A stretch of 64,000 nucleotides of DNA from Bin5 sp963662575 (GTDB lineage Bacteria > Chloroflexota > Anaerolineae > Caldilineales > Caldilineaceae). This document shows positions 42,160 through 51,309 of the stretch, piece after piece. Position 1 is the first letter of the stretch; each line of letters starts with the position of its first letter. The notes under the pieces are model-generated. The model saw nothing but the letters and a program-made list of their open reading frames with translations, searched no databases and was not told the DNA's origin. The position numbers were made by a program, and so were the translations under genes. The stretch lies in the NCBI GenBank assembly GCA_963662575.1, contig OY759723.1, positions 1,302,001 through 1,366,000 of the forward strand. The letters are read 5' to 3'.

Positions 42160-44211
42160 ATGCAGATGACAGCGATCGATGCGATCAGAATTCCCGGCGA
42201 TGCCAGTCCACGCGTTCGGACCGCCGCCGACGAGTTGGCACGCTGGATCGAAAAGCTGGGTGGCACAAGGCCAGCCACCGGGGCGCATTCCGACAGTGGC
42301 AGAGTCACAGCCTGGTTGGACACTGACGGGGTCGACTTGAAGCCGGAGCACTTTCGTATCGAGGTGAACGACGGTGCCGCGTTGCGTATCATCGGCGGGG
42401 ATGGTCGCGGCGTTCTGTACGGGGTGCAGGAATGCATCGACCGCGCCCGCCGTAACCAGACCATTACACCGTTGACCGATGGGCCGCATTTTCCGATGCG
42501 CGCGCTGCGGATGTGGGAAACGCCTTCGAACAAGGTTTGGTGTCTGCCTTTCAAAAGTATCCTGGACTATGAAAAAATGTTGCGGCCGGAGGAGTGCCCA
42601 GAGTACCTGGCCCTCGCCCGGCAACTGCTGGCCATGCGCGTCAACAACCTCAGCCTGTTTCCTCAATACGCAGCCAGTGGCTCACAGTTCGAACGCTGGC
42701 TTTCGCACGCCGAGCCGGTGGAACAGTTTGCCCGCTTTCTGGATCGTTTCGGCGTAACGGTTGGTCTGTCCCTCCACTATGCCGAGCCAGATGAGAACGG
42801 GGCGTATGAGAACGTCTGTCCCTTTTCGGATGTCGTGCAGGCGCAATGGCACGATTTCGCGGCCCGTCTGGCCACCGCCATGCCGTCGGTGCGCAATGCC
42901 ATCGTGTGGGGCGCCGGCGAGAACGCGCCCGGTCCTCACGAGGATGACTGCCCCCGCTGTCGCGCGCTGCCGGTTCGCGAGCGCGTGCTGGCCGGTATGC
43001 GTTTGGTCAGCGAGGCGCTGGCCACCATCGGCGGGGAGTTGCTCTGGCCTGCGGTCACAGACCAGGCGGCCTACGCGAAATCGGAGACAGAGTTGTTCGG
43101 GGACTGGGGGGATGAGCTGCCGCAGAATGTGCGGATTGCGCCGTGCCACCTTTACTGGGACTTTCGCCCACCCTATCCGCCGCACCCGATCTGGGGCCGC
43201 ATCGGCATTCGCCCGGGCGAGCGTTCCCCTTACGTGTTCGAACTCGCGCTGGTGGGCGATACGGCCGGCCTGAATTTTCTGCCTTGCTCCATGGCCCACC
43301 GCTGGCAGGAAGAGTTTCTCAAGGCAGCCGACAAAAATTGTGACGGGTTTGACGCCAATCTGGGGCTGCATCCCAACTACGTGGACCATCCGCTCAACCT
43401 CTCCAACTGGTATGCCTACGGCAAGCTGTGCTGGAACCCCTACCTCGACCCGGACGACATCCTGTCCGAGTGGCTGACGATGGAGTATGGGGCGGATGCG
43501 GCGGCTTTTCTGCCTGGCCTGCGCGAGACCTATCCCGCCACCATCGGCGCGCTGTTCAGCCGCAGCGGCCTGACTCAGTGTCACAGCTATGTTGCGCGCT
43601 ACAACTACCTGGACACTCGCCTCAACGGACCGTGGCGAATCTGGACCGACTACCTGCATCCGGGGATGGATCGCGTGGGCGAGAACGTCCTCGGGCTGGA
43701 GTTGCCGCTCGACGCCTATCCCGAGGAGGAGCGCGAAACGCTGCGCGACGATCCGCGCTACCAGCTCATCTTTAACCGCGTGCCGCTGACCGACGCCTAT
43801 GCCGCCGAGCTGATGGCCGAGAAGCGGCCGTCCATCGCGCACATGGAAAGCGTGCTGGCGGCGTGGCGGCAGCTGGATGGCAGGATTGACCCGGCATCCT
43901 TTGCTCACGTCGCCGGGTTGCTCGAAGCCAACGTAAACGACGTGCGCATCTTTGTGGACTGTTTCGGGCTGTACCTGGACTACAAACTGGGGCGGCTGCA
44001 GGCGGCGCAGATCGAGGCAGTGCGCGCGCGTTACGCCGACGTTCCGAAGGGCGAGGCCACGGTGGGGTCCCCGTATGACGGCTGGTTCTGGGATCACTTT
44101 GGCTGGCAGGGCACCTATCTGGAGTTCCTGGACGATCTGGACAAGCTGTTGCGGGGTGAGACGCCCGGCCCGTTCCTCGCCGCCGGCGTGACGGAAGTCC
44201 AGATGGAATAA
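42160..44211 (+). CDS. GH67 N-terminal-domain glycosidase family protein, paralogue 2
   Basis: About 683 residues from ATG 42160 (MQMTAIDAIR), which has AAGGGG upstream. Same architecture as 23804-25858: GH67N-like N-terminal part (GGDGRGVLYGVQECIDRAR), barrel region (MWETPSNKVWCLPFKS), and a C-terminal half that is almost the same protein as paralogue 1. N-terminal differences cluster in the first ~280 residues. It follows the broken nagA-like gene and precedes the GH127 gene, so it belongs to a second glycan cluster. No signal peptide. Confidence 0.82.
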   Translation: MQMTAIDAIRIPGDASPRVRTAADELARWIEKLGGTRPATGAHSDSGRVTAWLDTDGVDLKPEHFRIEVNDGAALRIIGGDGRGVLYGVQECIDRARRNQTITPLTDGPHFPMRALRMWETPSNKVWCLPFKSILDYEKMLRPEECPEYLALARQLLAMRVNNLSLFPQYAASGSQFERWLSHAEPVEQFARFLDRFGVTVGLSLHYAEPDENGAYENVCPFSDVVQAQWHDFAARLATAMPSVRNAIVWGAGENAPGPHEDDCPRCRALPVRERVLAGMRLVSEALATIGGELLWPAVTDQAAYAKSETELFGDWGDELPQNVRIAPCHLYWDFRPPYPPHPIWGRIGIRPGERSPYVFELALVGDTAGLNFLPCSMAHRWQEEFLKAADKNCDGFDANLGLHPNYVDHPLNLSNWYAYGKLCWNPYLDPDDILSEWLTMEYGADAAAFLPGLRETYPATIGALFSRSGLTQCHSYVARYNYLDTRLNGPWRIWTDYLHPGMDRVGENVLGLELPLDAYPEEERETLRDDPRYQLIFNRVPLTDAYAAELMAEKRPSIAHMESVLAAWRQLDGRIDPASFAHVAGLLEANVNDVRIFVDCFGLYLDYKLGRLQAAQIEAVRARYADVPKGEATVGSPYDGWFWDHFGWQGTYLEFLDDLDKLLRGETPGPFLAAGVTEVQME

Positions 44212-44253
44212 GGCTCCGAATTGCGTACTGCCTCGGGGCGGGCGAGGCGTCCG

Positions 44254-44274
44254 CGTGTGGACAGGATCCACACG
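44254..44274. repeat. Perfect 8-bp hairpin between glycosidase genes
   Basis: CGTGTGGA and TCCACACG flank a 5-nt loop, 43 bp after paralogue 2 and just before the GH127 ribosome-binding site (GGGAGGAAG). No T-run follows. It might tune translation or mRNA processing between the two genes. Confidence 0.55.
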
Positions 44275-44294
44275 ATCCAAGGGAGGAAGTTTGC

Positions 44295-46256
44295 ATGTCA
44301 AACAATCGACACATCCCACATTGGCGGGAGGCCGGCGTAGTGTCCACCGTCGCCAGCCCTTTTGCCCCTCTCAAACCTGTCCCGGTGCAGGCCGTTACCA
44401 TGCGCGATGGCTTCTGGAAAACGCGCATGAATGCCAACCGGACCAACGGCATCCCGTCTTTCCTGGCTTGGCTGGACGTAGACGATCAGACAGCGCCGTT
44501 CAGGGCCTACGCGGCGGGCGACAAGGCGGGAATCGCGGCCGGCCTGGAAACGCTTAAGACCAATCCCACCGGAATGAACCGTTCACGAAACGGCCATTCC
44601 TGGCGCGCGAACTTTCATAAATGGCTGGAAGCTTGCGCATATGTCCTGCAGTCCGGAGACGATCCTGACACGCGCGCCTTGCTCGATCTGTTTGTGACCG
44701 GCGTTGCCAATGCGCATCAAGACAACGCATTCTGGGATATCTATTATGGCGACGATTTCGAAAAATCGTACGGGCTGGGCAACCCAGGACATCTGATCCA
44801 GGCTGCCATTGCACACCACCGTGCAACTGGATCGACCGAGTTTCTGGCGTGCGCGCAGCGTGTTGCCGACGCAATCTGCCAGCAGTTTCGGGGGGAGAAC
44901 TTTGCCGGGCACAGCGTCATCGAAATGGCATTGGTCGAACTCTACCGTACCACCGGCATAGAGAGATATCTCGCCGGCGCCAGACATTTCCTCACCCCGC
45001 TCCTGAGACAGCCCCCGATCATCGGCTCCGATTTCCGCGGCTATGTGAGCAGACACGTAGTACGTCAAGCCTACCTCATGTGCGCCGGGGCCGACTATTA
45101 TGCGGAAACAGGCGACCAGGAATTCATGGACAAGCTCACAGCCATCTGGCGTGACATGACAACCGGCAAGCTGCATCTCACGGGCCAATTGGCCGTGGAC
45201 GCTGAGGACATCGAGCTGACATGCAAGGACGCCTTCGAACTGCATGCGGGTGTCTTCAGGTTCCTGCTGGCCACAGGTTTGGAGACGTGCGAAGCGATCG
45301 GAAACGCGACCTGGAACTGGCGCATGCTAGCCTTGACGGGCGATGCCGGCTACGCCGATCTGATGGAGAGGACGCTGTACAACGGCTTCCTGGCGCACGT
45401 ATCTATCGACGGCGACAAGTTCCACTATTTGTGTCCCCTCTCATCAGACGGTAACCACTGGCAGCGCACCCCCTGGTCATCAGCCTCCACCAGTTGCTGC
45501 TCGCCCAACGCGCTTCGAATGATCGCGTCATTGCCAGGATACATGTTCAGCGTTTCACCGGATGGCGTGTGGATTCACCTGTATGACAGTTGTACGGTGG
45601 ATTGGCGCCTGGATGACGGGACAAGACTCTACCTTGATCAGGACGCGTCCTATCCATGGGACGGCAGAGTAAACATCACCCTCGATCCCGAACAGCCTTC
45701 CACCTTTGATCTGAACCTGAGAATTCCTGGATGGTGCCGCAACCCAACTGTGCAGGTGAATGGACAACCTGTCGAAAGCGACATCGCGTCTGCGGCCTAC
45801 TGTCGCATCACCAGAGAATGGCGCAAAGGTGACACTGTCACACTGCAGCTGCCGATGCCTGTTGTTGCCGTGACTGCCGATCCACGTGCCAGCTACTATG
45901 AGGGCAAGGTTGCGCTGTGTCGCGGACCGCTGGTGTATTGCGTCGAGAGTACCGATAATCCCGCCCTTGATATGTGGGGCGCGTGCGTTACATTGCCGCC
46001 GGGGAATGAGGAGGGTGACGGCCGCGAACTTATCGGGCACTATCGGCAGTCAGCTTTGCTGAACGAATTCGGGGCAGATTTCAGGCAGGATCTTCTCGGC
46101 GGGGTTGTTACTCTACAAGGAAAGGGCGGATCAAACGACCACCCGGACGGTGTCCTGACCTTCATTCCATACTATGCATGGGCAAATCGTGACAGCAGGT
46201 CGTCGATGCGTACATGGATAGATGGCATAACAGAATGGGAAAACGAAGCGCGTTGA
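44295..46256 (+). CDS. Glycoside hydrolase family 127 (beta-L-arabinofuranosidase-like)
   Basis: A 653-residue GH127-type protein. LETCEAIGNATWNWRML and STSCCSPNALR carry the conserved Cys/Glu zinc site of this family. PVPVQAVTMRDGFWKTRMNANR opens the (alpha/alpha)6 domain, and the C-terminal part (FDLNLRIPGWC, VTLQLPMPV, EGKVALCRGPLVYCVE) is the usual beta-sandwich region. GH127 enzymes release L-arabinofuranose from plant glycans. No signal peptide is seen, so it probably acts on imported oligosaccharides. AGGGAGG precedes the ATG. Confidence 0.92.
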   Translation: MSNNRHIPHWREAGVVSTVASPFAPLKPVPVQAVTMRDGFWKTRMNANRTNGIPSFLAWLDVDDQTAPFRAYAAGDKAGIAAGLETLKTNPTGMNRSRNGHSWRANFHKWLEACAYVLQSGDDPDTRALLDLFVTGVANAHQDNAFWDIYYGDDFEKSYGLGNPGHLIQAAIAHHRATGSTEFLACAQRVADAICQQFRGENFAGHSVIEMALVELYRTTGIERYLAGARHFLTPLLRQPPIIGSDFRGYVSRHVVRQAYLMCAGADYYAETGDQEFMDKLTAIWRDMTTGKLHLTGQLAVDAEDIELTCKDAFELHAGVFRFLLATGLETCEAIGNATWNWRMLALTGDAGYADLMERTLYNGFLAHVSIDGDKFHYLCPLSSDGNHWQRTPWSSASTSCCSPNALRMIASLPGYMFSVSPDGVWIHLYDSCTVDWRLDDGTRLYLDQDASYPWDGRVNITLDPEQPSTFDLNLRIPGWCRNPTVQVNGQPVESDIASAAYCRITREWRKGDTVTLQLPMPVVAVTADPRASYYEGKVALCRGPLVYCVESTDNPALDMWGACVTLPPGNEEGDGRELIGHYRQSALLNEFGADFRQDLLGGVVTLQGKGGSNDHPDGVLTFIPYYAWANRDSRSSMRTWIDGITEWENEAR

Positions 46257-46533
46257 CTCTCAGACAGTCCATAGAGCTGGCAGGGAAGAATCCACTCGCC
46301 CGGCCTGGATAGGCCTATCTGTCGGGGCGCCGCTGCAAGAACAGGATGTGTAGATAAACGTTCGGTACGCCCTGCCTGACACCACGGCGGAGGAAGCAAC
46401 CGATGGTGTGGCATATCGCTTGACATGACGCGGCGACGAGATCGCGGGAATCCGGCCCAACACGGACTTTCTGTTGTTCTACCCTACGGGGCAGGCACAG
46501 CGGAGGCGACCGGACAGCATTTCAAGAGGAAGA
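46257..46533. other. Intergenic region before MITE copy D
   Basis: About 280 bp with no gene that I recognise. Short reverse frames exist but have no support. The last 8 bp (GAGGAAGA) is the left target duplication of MITE copy D. Confidence 0.4.
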
Positions 46534-46839
46534 GTAACTACTAAGCCGTATGCAGAGCCTGTCTTGACCAGCCTGTTCTGACCAGCCCTTCATCCCCGCC
46601 GCCGTTAAGGCCCTCTCATCGTGTATTTGCTGGCAGCCGCCACTTTGGATGAGCCGCACAGCCGGAATGACGCCGAACGGTGGATGAGGGATGGTTTTGG
46701 AGGGGGGCGTTGCGGGGGCGCAGCCCCTGCACAAGGGAGGGCCGAAGGCCCGACCGCCCATATGCAAAGAGAAAGTATCGAGAAGTGAGTAAAACACCTG
46801 CCACGCTTGAGTCAGGGGTGGCATTGGCTGAGTATTTAC
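46534..46839. mobile_element. MITE-like non-autonomous element, copy D (306 bp)
   Basis: Begins GTAACTACTAAGCCGTATGC and ends GCATTGGCTGAGTATTTAC, with the inverted ends GTAACTACTAAGCC and GTAAATACTCAGCC. It is flanked by GAGGAAGA (46526-46533) and GAGGAAAA (46840-46847), an 8-bp target duplication with one mismatch. The hairpin core (46705-46759) is shared with other copies; the left interior differs from copies A and C, so this is a second subtype. The right duplication serves as ribosome-binding site for the next gene. Confidence 0.85.
46705..46759 (+). repeat. GC-rich multi-hairpin core of the MITE, copy D
   Basis: Outer stem GGGCG/CGCCC; second hairpin in the GGGCC-GAA-GGCCC form, as in copy B. 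Confidence 0.75.
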
Positions 46840-46851
46840 GAGGAAAACAAC

Positions 46852-47862
46852 ATGCGAGCCAGACGCCTGGTCTGCAAAGCCATTCGCCGGATTGAATGGG
46901 AATCTTTCGAAATCCCAGAGGCGCCCGCCCCACATGAGGTTGTCGTCAAGTCAGCCTGCTCCCTCATCAGCGCGGGCACAGAGCTGGCGATGTACAGTGG
47001 CTCACACATCGGCTTCTCACGGCCGGACCCGCCGCAGTTCCCAATCGATTTGGGCTACGCCCTGGCAGGCACGGTGCAGGCGGTCGGCCGCGAGGTGACA
47101 GAATGGGCAACGGGCGACCGTGTGGTGGTCTACGCATCGCATGGCGACTGGGCCTTGTGTGATGTACGCACAACCAGAATGTGGCGTTTGCCGCCGGACG
47201 TTACGCTGGAACAGGGGGCATTGGCTGTGATGGGTGGGATCAGCGCGGTGGGCGTGCGCCAGGGCAAAGTAACGCTGGGCGAATCGGTGGTCGTCTTGGG
47301 TCTGGGGCTGATCGGCCAGTTTGCGGCGCAGCTGTCTCGCCTGTCCGGCGCGCGGCCTGTGATCGGGGTCGATCTGCTCCCCAATCGCGTGCGGATCGCA
47401 GGCGCCAGCGGTATCTGCGCCCTCAATCCGGACCGGTCGGACGTCGAGCAGACAGTGAACGATGTCACCGGTGGACAGATGGCGGAGGTGGTGATCGAAG
47501 CGACAGGCAATCCCCATGTAGTACCGCAGGCCCTGGAGCTGGCAGGCGACGGCGGGCGTGTCGTGCTGCTGGGCAGCCCCCGCGGCACAGCCGAAATCGA
47601 TCTCTACAGGGCTGTTCACCACAAAGGGGTCTCGCTGATCGGCGCGCATGCTCGCGTATCCGGGCATCCCTACACGACTCGAGATCCGTGGACCCGTGAG
47701 CGGAACCTTGATCTGGTTTTGCGCCTGTTCGCGGACGGCTCGCTGCTGAGTGGGGAGCTGATCAGCCACCGCATTCAACCTGACGACGTTGGAGAGACAT
47801 ACGAGATGCTGGTTGAGCGCCCGAATGATTTCCTCGGCGTGTTGATCGAGTGGAGGGCTTGA
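46852..47862 (+). CDS. Medium-chain (MDR) zinc-binding dehydrogenase
   Basis: A 336-residue MDR protein starting at ATG 46852 (MRARRLVCKAIRRIEWESFE). SLISAGTELAMYSGSH and GYALAGTVQAVGREVTEWATGDRVV form the catalytic domain, and VVVLGLGLIGQFAAQLSRLSGARPVIGVDLL is the NAD(P)-binding motif. The structural zinc cysteines are missing. GAGGAAAA (46840-46847) is the ribosome-binding site; that octamer is also the right target duplication of MITE copy D. It probably oxidises a sugar or polyol released by the GH127 cluster upstream. Confidence 0.9.
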   Translation: MRARRLVCKAIRRIEWESFEIPEAPAPHEVVVKSACSLISAGTELAMYSGSHIGFSRPDPPQFPIDLGYALAGTVQAVGREVTEWATGDRVVVYASHGDWALCDVRTTRMWRLPPDVTLEQGALAVMGGISAVGVRQGKVTLGESVVVLGLGLIGQFAAQLSRLSGARPVIGVDLLPNRVRIAGASGICALNPDRSDVEQTVNDVTGGQMAEVVIEATGNPHVVPQALELAGDGGRVVLLGSPRGTAEIDLYRAVHHKGVSLIGAHARVSGHPYTTRDPWTRERNLDLVLRLFADGSLLSGELISHRIQPDDVGETYEMLVERPNDFLGVLIEWRA

Positions 47863-48020
47863 TACAGGGCAGCATGAAGCTGTAGGCCGCAGTCAGGATG
47901 TACCGGACAGGGCCGAACAAACGCTCGGAGTTGCGTCCGCTAATGACTATGGGAGTGATCTATTTGGGGTTAAGCCTGGCAAAGCGATGACTATGTGAGA
48001 GGTACTCGCGCCGGCATCCA

Positions 48021-48929
48021 CTAACCCTTCAACGCGCCGATGGTCAGGCCGCGAATAAAGTACTGCTGAAACAGGAAGAATATGATGACCGGCGGCACGG
48101 CCATCAGCACGCCGGAGGCCATGGCGATGGGGTAATCGTTGCGCCCGGTGCGCTCCATGCCGCGCAGCAGGGTCACGCCGACCTGGATAGGCATCAGGTC
48201 CATCTTGTTAATCACCGCCAGGGGCCACACGAAGTCATTCCACGTTGCCACAAAGGTGAATGTCCCCAAGGCCGCCAGCGCCGGTTTGGTCAGTGGCAGC
48301 GCGATCTGCCACCACAGGCGGAGTTCCCCCGCACCATCAATGCGCGCCTGGTCGAACAACTCGGACGGCAACGTTAACATGAACTGGCGGATGAGGAAAA
48401 CCGCAAATGGTGACGCCAACCCAGGTAAAATCATGACCCAGTACGTGTCATGCATATTCAGCAGTAGCGTCAGCATAAAGGCCGGGATTAATCTGGAGAA
48501 ACCCGGCAGCATCATCGTACTCAGCACCATCCAAAAGATGATATCCCGCCCTCGAAAGCGCTTGCGCGCGAAGGCGTATCCGGCAGCCGCGCACAACAGC
48601 AGCCCCAAGACGGTAACCGTGACGGAGACGAAGAGGCTATTGGCCAGCCAGCGCAGCACCGGAAAAGTCGAACTCAGCACCTGCTGATAGGACTCGAGGG
48701 TGGGCTCCTTCAACCACAGGCCGGGGGGTAGAGCCTGTGCCTGCTGGCCTTTCTTGAAGCTGGTCAGCACCATCCAGTAGAGGGGAAACCATGAGATGAG
48801 AGCCCAAAAAAAGAGCAGCAGTAATGTGAAGTTACTGCCGATCCATTCTCGAAACTTGCGCCAGGAACGACCTTCAGGCTGGATTGGACGCGAGACAGGC
48901 TCTTCGGGGACAGTGGGTTGGTTCAGCAC
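48021..48929 (-). CDS. Carbohydrate ABC transporter permease, MalG-like
   Basis: A 302-residue permease. I set the start at GTG 48929 (reading VLNQPTVPEE), just after the stop of the upstream permease and preceded by AAAGGAG; the longer frame to 49232 is an artefact overlapping that gene. TLLLLFFWALISWFPLYWMVLTSFKKG is the first helix, and the EAA loop is ELFDQARIDGAGELRLWWQIALPLTKPALAALG. It ends QQYFIRGLTIGALKG. Works with the MalF-like protein at 48947. Confidence 0.9.
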   Translation of the reverse strand: MLNQPTVPEEPVSRPIQPEGRSWRKFREWIGSNFTLLLLFFWALISWFPLYWMVLTSFKKGQQAQALPPGLWLKEPTLESYQQVLSSTFPVLRWLANSLFVSVTVTVLGLLLCAAAGYAFARKRFRGRDIIFWMVLSTMMLPGFSRLIPAFMLTLLLNMHDTYWVMILPGLASPFAVFLIRQFMLTLPSELFDQARIDGAGELRLWWQIALPLTKPALAALGTFTFVATWNDFVWPLAVINKMDLMPIQVGVTLLRGMERTGRNDYPIAMASGVLMAVPPVIIFFLFQQYFIRGLTIGALKG

Positions 48930-48946
48930 AGCGCTCCCGGGCTCCT

Positions 48947-49822
48947 TTAGTATTCCACCACGGACCGGAACCAGCGGAAAAGTACCACCGCCAGCGCCAG
49001 GGTGAGCAGGAGAAGCGCCAGGCCGACGGCCGATGCGTAGCCGACTTTCAGAAAGACAAACGCGTAACGGTAGGTAAGGAAGGCGAGTGTCAACGTGGAC
49101 CCCACCGGCCCGCCTTTGGTGAGGAAAAAGACGGAAACGAAGAGCTGCATTGCCACGATCGTCGTCGTCACCGCCACATAGAGGATGCTCGGGGTCAACA
49201 GGGGGATGGTGATGTATATTGTCTCCAGCCACCCGGTGGCGCCGTCAATGTGGGCTGCATCGAACAGCTCGGAAGGCAGCCCGAGAACTGCGGCCACGAA
49301 GATGATAATCCCAACGCCCAGCCCGGTCACCAGGTCCATAAATACGAGGGATGGCATGGCTGTCTGCGGATTCCCCAGCCAGTTGACAGACTCCACTCCG
49401 ACCACACTCAACAGGTAGTTAATCAGACCGAACTGATTGTTAAAGATATAACGCCAGACGACCGCTACGGCGACGAGGGAAACCACGCTGGGCAGATAGA
49501 AGGCACTTTGCAGGCCCTGGCGCATGCCTTGACTGCGGAACTTGGTGATCCTGATCGCCACTGCAAGCGCCAGTGCGACGGCAGCGATTGTGAACATCCC
49601 CACGTAGGATAACGTGTTGCGTACAGATTGCCAGAAACGCTGGTCATTCAGCACGTGGTCAATGTTTGCCATACCAACCCAAACCGGCTTTCGATCATAC
49701 CATTCGAGCGCGGCCATCACGACCGACATGACCGTAGGCACCAGCACAAAGACAAGGAACAGAACCAGGAAAGGTGTGACGAAAATATAGCCCCACATCT
49801 CCTCACGCCTGGCATAGTTCAT
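48947..49822 (-). CDS. Carbohydrate ABC transporter permease, MalF-like
   Basis: A 291-residue permease: GYIFVTPFLVLFLVFVLVPTVMSVVMAALEW is the first helix and the EAA loop reads LGLPSELFDAAHIDGATGWLETIYITIPLLTPSIL. The gene lies downstream of the binding protein and is separated from it by a strong hairpin (49853-49885). The MalG-like gene starts 17 bp later. No ATPase gene is present. Confidence 0.92.
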   Translation of the reverse strand: MNYARREEMWGYIFVTPFLVLFLVFVLVPTVMSVVMAALEWYDRKPVWVGMANIDHVLNDQRFWQSVRNTLSYVGMFTIAAVALALAVAIRITKFRSQGMRQGLQSAFYLPSVVSLVAVAVVWRYIFNNQFGLINYLLSVVGVESVNWLGNPQTAMPSLVFMDLVTGLGVGIIIFVAAVLGLPSELFDAAHIDGATGWLETIYITIPLLTPSILYVAVTTTIVAMQLFVSVFFLTKGGPVGSTLTLAFLTYRYAFVFLKVGYASAVGLALLLLTLALAVVLFRWFRSVVEY

Positions 49823-49852
49823 GGCTGTCCCCGCTCTTGAGAGTCTGAAAGG

Positions 49853-49885
49853 GTCTCCCGCGAGCAGTGTCGTCGCGGGAGACCG
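49853..49885 (-). terminator. Strong 12-bp hairpin between binding protein and permease genes
   Basis: GGTCTCCCGCGA and TCGCGGGAGACC pair perfectly around a 9-nt loop, between the binding-protein stop (49906) and the permease start (49822). On the minus strand only CCTTTCAG follows, so termination would be partial. Such hairpins often raise binding-protein mRNA above permease mRNA. That role is inferred. Confidence 0.65.
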
Positions 49886-49905
49886 GCTTTATCCACGGTG
49901 GGGTT

Positions 49906-51309
49906 CTACGCACAGCTCTCGAGAGACGAGTTGATGTCGTCGGTCATCTCCTGCATCACCTGTTCCGCGCTCTTGCCGGAGAAGGCGCCCTGGAAATGTT
50001 CCTCAAAGATCGAGCGCACCACGATAGTCTCCGTACTGCGCTTGGCATCGAACCATGCGTTAGGCATCAGACATTCGGATGTATAAACCACGAGGGGGTC
50101 GTCGGCGACTTCCTCCAGAATGGACTTGCGGAACGGCAGCATTCCGGCCGACTTAACCAACCATTCTTCGCTCTCATCGTTGGTCATCCAGTGGATGAAC
50201 TTCAACAGTCCTGGGATATCAGCAGAGTCCTCGGGCTTGAAGGGCACCAAACCGGAGTAGTTTGCGCCACCCCAGGCAATGGCGGGGTGAGGGTCATCGT
50301 GTGGATACTGGATAAAGCGCCAACTACGTTCGTTCACGGTATCATTGACTACCAGTGTCTCGGCGTCCAGTTCCATCCCCTCCTGACGGGCGCCTCCCGG
50401 TACCACGTTGCCAACCTGCATGAGGACGTTGCCCTGGTCGATGAGGGCATTGTTATCGTCGCCGGTGTACCCTGCCGGATCGGGAATCAGGTCGCTTTCT
50501 GCCATCTCTTGCATCCATGCAAGGCATTTGATCGCCTCGGGCGAAGCCATGTCAACGCACGATTCCGTCTCATCGGTCCAGAAGTGGGCGCCGAAGCAGC
50601 GGAAATACAGGAGAGTCACCCAATGAAAAGCCGGTGTGGAATGGGCGGATGGGATGCCGAGTCCGTAGCGCTCGCTGCCGTCCGGTCGTGTACCCCGCAC
50701 AGCCTCAAGCCAGCCATTGAACTGGTCAATGTTCCACCCGTAGCATGGCGCTTGGGGGCCTGTATCCATCGCGCCCGCTTCCTCGACCCCATCAAGGTAG
50801 ATAACCCCGGACTGGCACACCGGCCAGTACGGCACCATGTACACCCTGCCATCGATAGAGCACTGCTCAAGCATTCCATCGACCATATCGCTGGTCAACT
50901 GCTCTTCCAACGAGTCGGTGAGGTCCAAAGCCAGTCCCACCTCTAATGCCGAGAGGGCAAGCTGGATCCAGCCGCCGCCGACTACATCCGGGGGCGAACC
51001 GGCCGCGAGGGCCGTTGTCACCTTGCTGCCCTGCTCCCACGTCAGGGGAAGCACCTCTACCTCAATACTTGGGTTCTCGTCCATAAAGGCATTCGCCCGC
51101 TCCCACTGCCAGGAACCAGGCTCGCCAAGAGACGACGAGTAGTACGGGAAATCCCAGAAATTAATCGTTGTGGTTACAGCCGGGGGCGCAGCTGCTCCGC
51201 CCTCACCCCCCGGCGCCGCCGGCACAGCGCAAGCAGCCAGAAGGGCTCCCGTGCCAGTGACGGCAGACAGCTTCAAGAAGTCACGTCGACTCAGCTTGTT
51301 CCGTTTCAT
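49906..51309 (-). CDS. Tat-exported sugar-binding protein of an ABC transporter
   Basis: A 467-residue family 1 solute-binding protein starting at ATG 51309 with AAGGAG upstream. The signal peptide has the twin-arginine motif SRRDFLK, then a hydrophobic stretch and a lipobox-like LLAAC, so it is probably a Tat-exported lipoprotein. TINFWDFPYYSSSLGEPG, EVEVLPLTWEQGSKVTTALAAGSPPDVVG and VNERSWRFIQYPHDDPHPAIAWGG are the family blocks. It delivers sugars to the permeases at 48021-49822. Unlike the first sugar transporter, this one uses the Tat route. Confidence 0.92.
   Translation of the reverse strand: MKRNKLSRRDFLKLSAVTGTGALLAACAVPAAPGGEGGAAAPPAVTTTINFWDFPYYSSSLGEPGSWQWERANAFMDENPSIEVEVLPLTWEQGSKVTTALAAGSPPDVVGGGWIQLALSALEVGLALDLTDSLEEQLTSDMVDGMLEQCSIDGRVYMVPYWPVCQSGVIYLDGVEEAGAMDTGPQAPCYGWNIDQFNGWLEAVRGTRPDGSERYGLGIPSAHSTPAFHWVTLLYFRCFGAHFWTDETESCVDMASPEAIKCLAWMQEMAESDLIPDPAGYTGDDNNALIDQGNVLMQVGNVVPGGARQEGMELDAETLVVNDTVNERSWRFIQYPHDDPHPAIAWGGANYSGLVPFKPEDSADIPGLLKFIHWMTNDESEEWLVKSAGMLPFRKSILEEVADDPLVVYTSECLMPNAWFDAKRSTETIVVRSIFEEHFQGAFSGKSAEQVMQEMTDDINSSLESCA

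Noticed and set aside
42682..44319. 545-codon reverse frame under the second GH67N-like gene
   Set aside because: Antisense shadow; the forward frame has a paralogue conserved at the protein level.
48930..49232. Upstream extension of the MalG-like permease frame
   Set aside because: It overlaps the MalF-like gene and reads as a low-complexity, non-homologous segment (rich in H, P, R). The GTG at 48929 with AAAGGAG is a better start.
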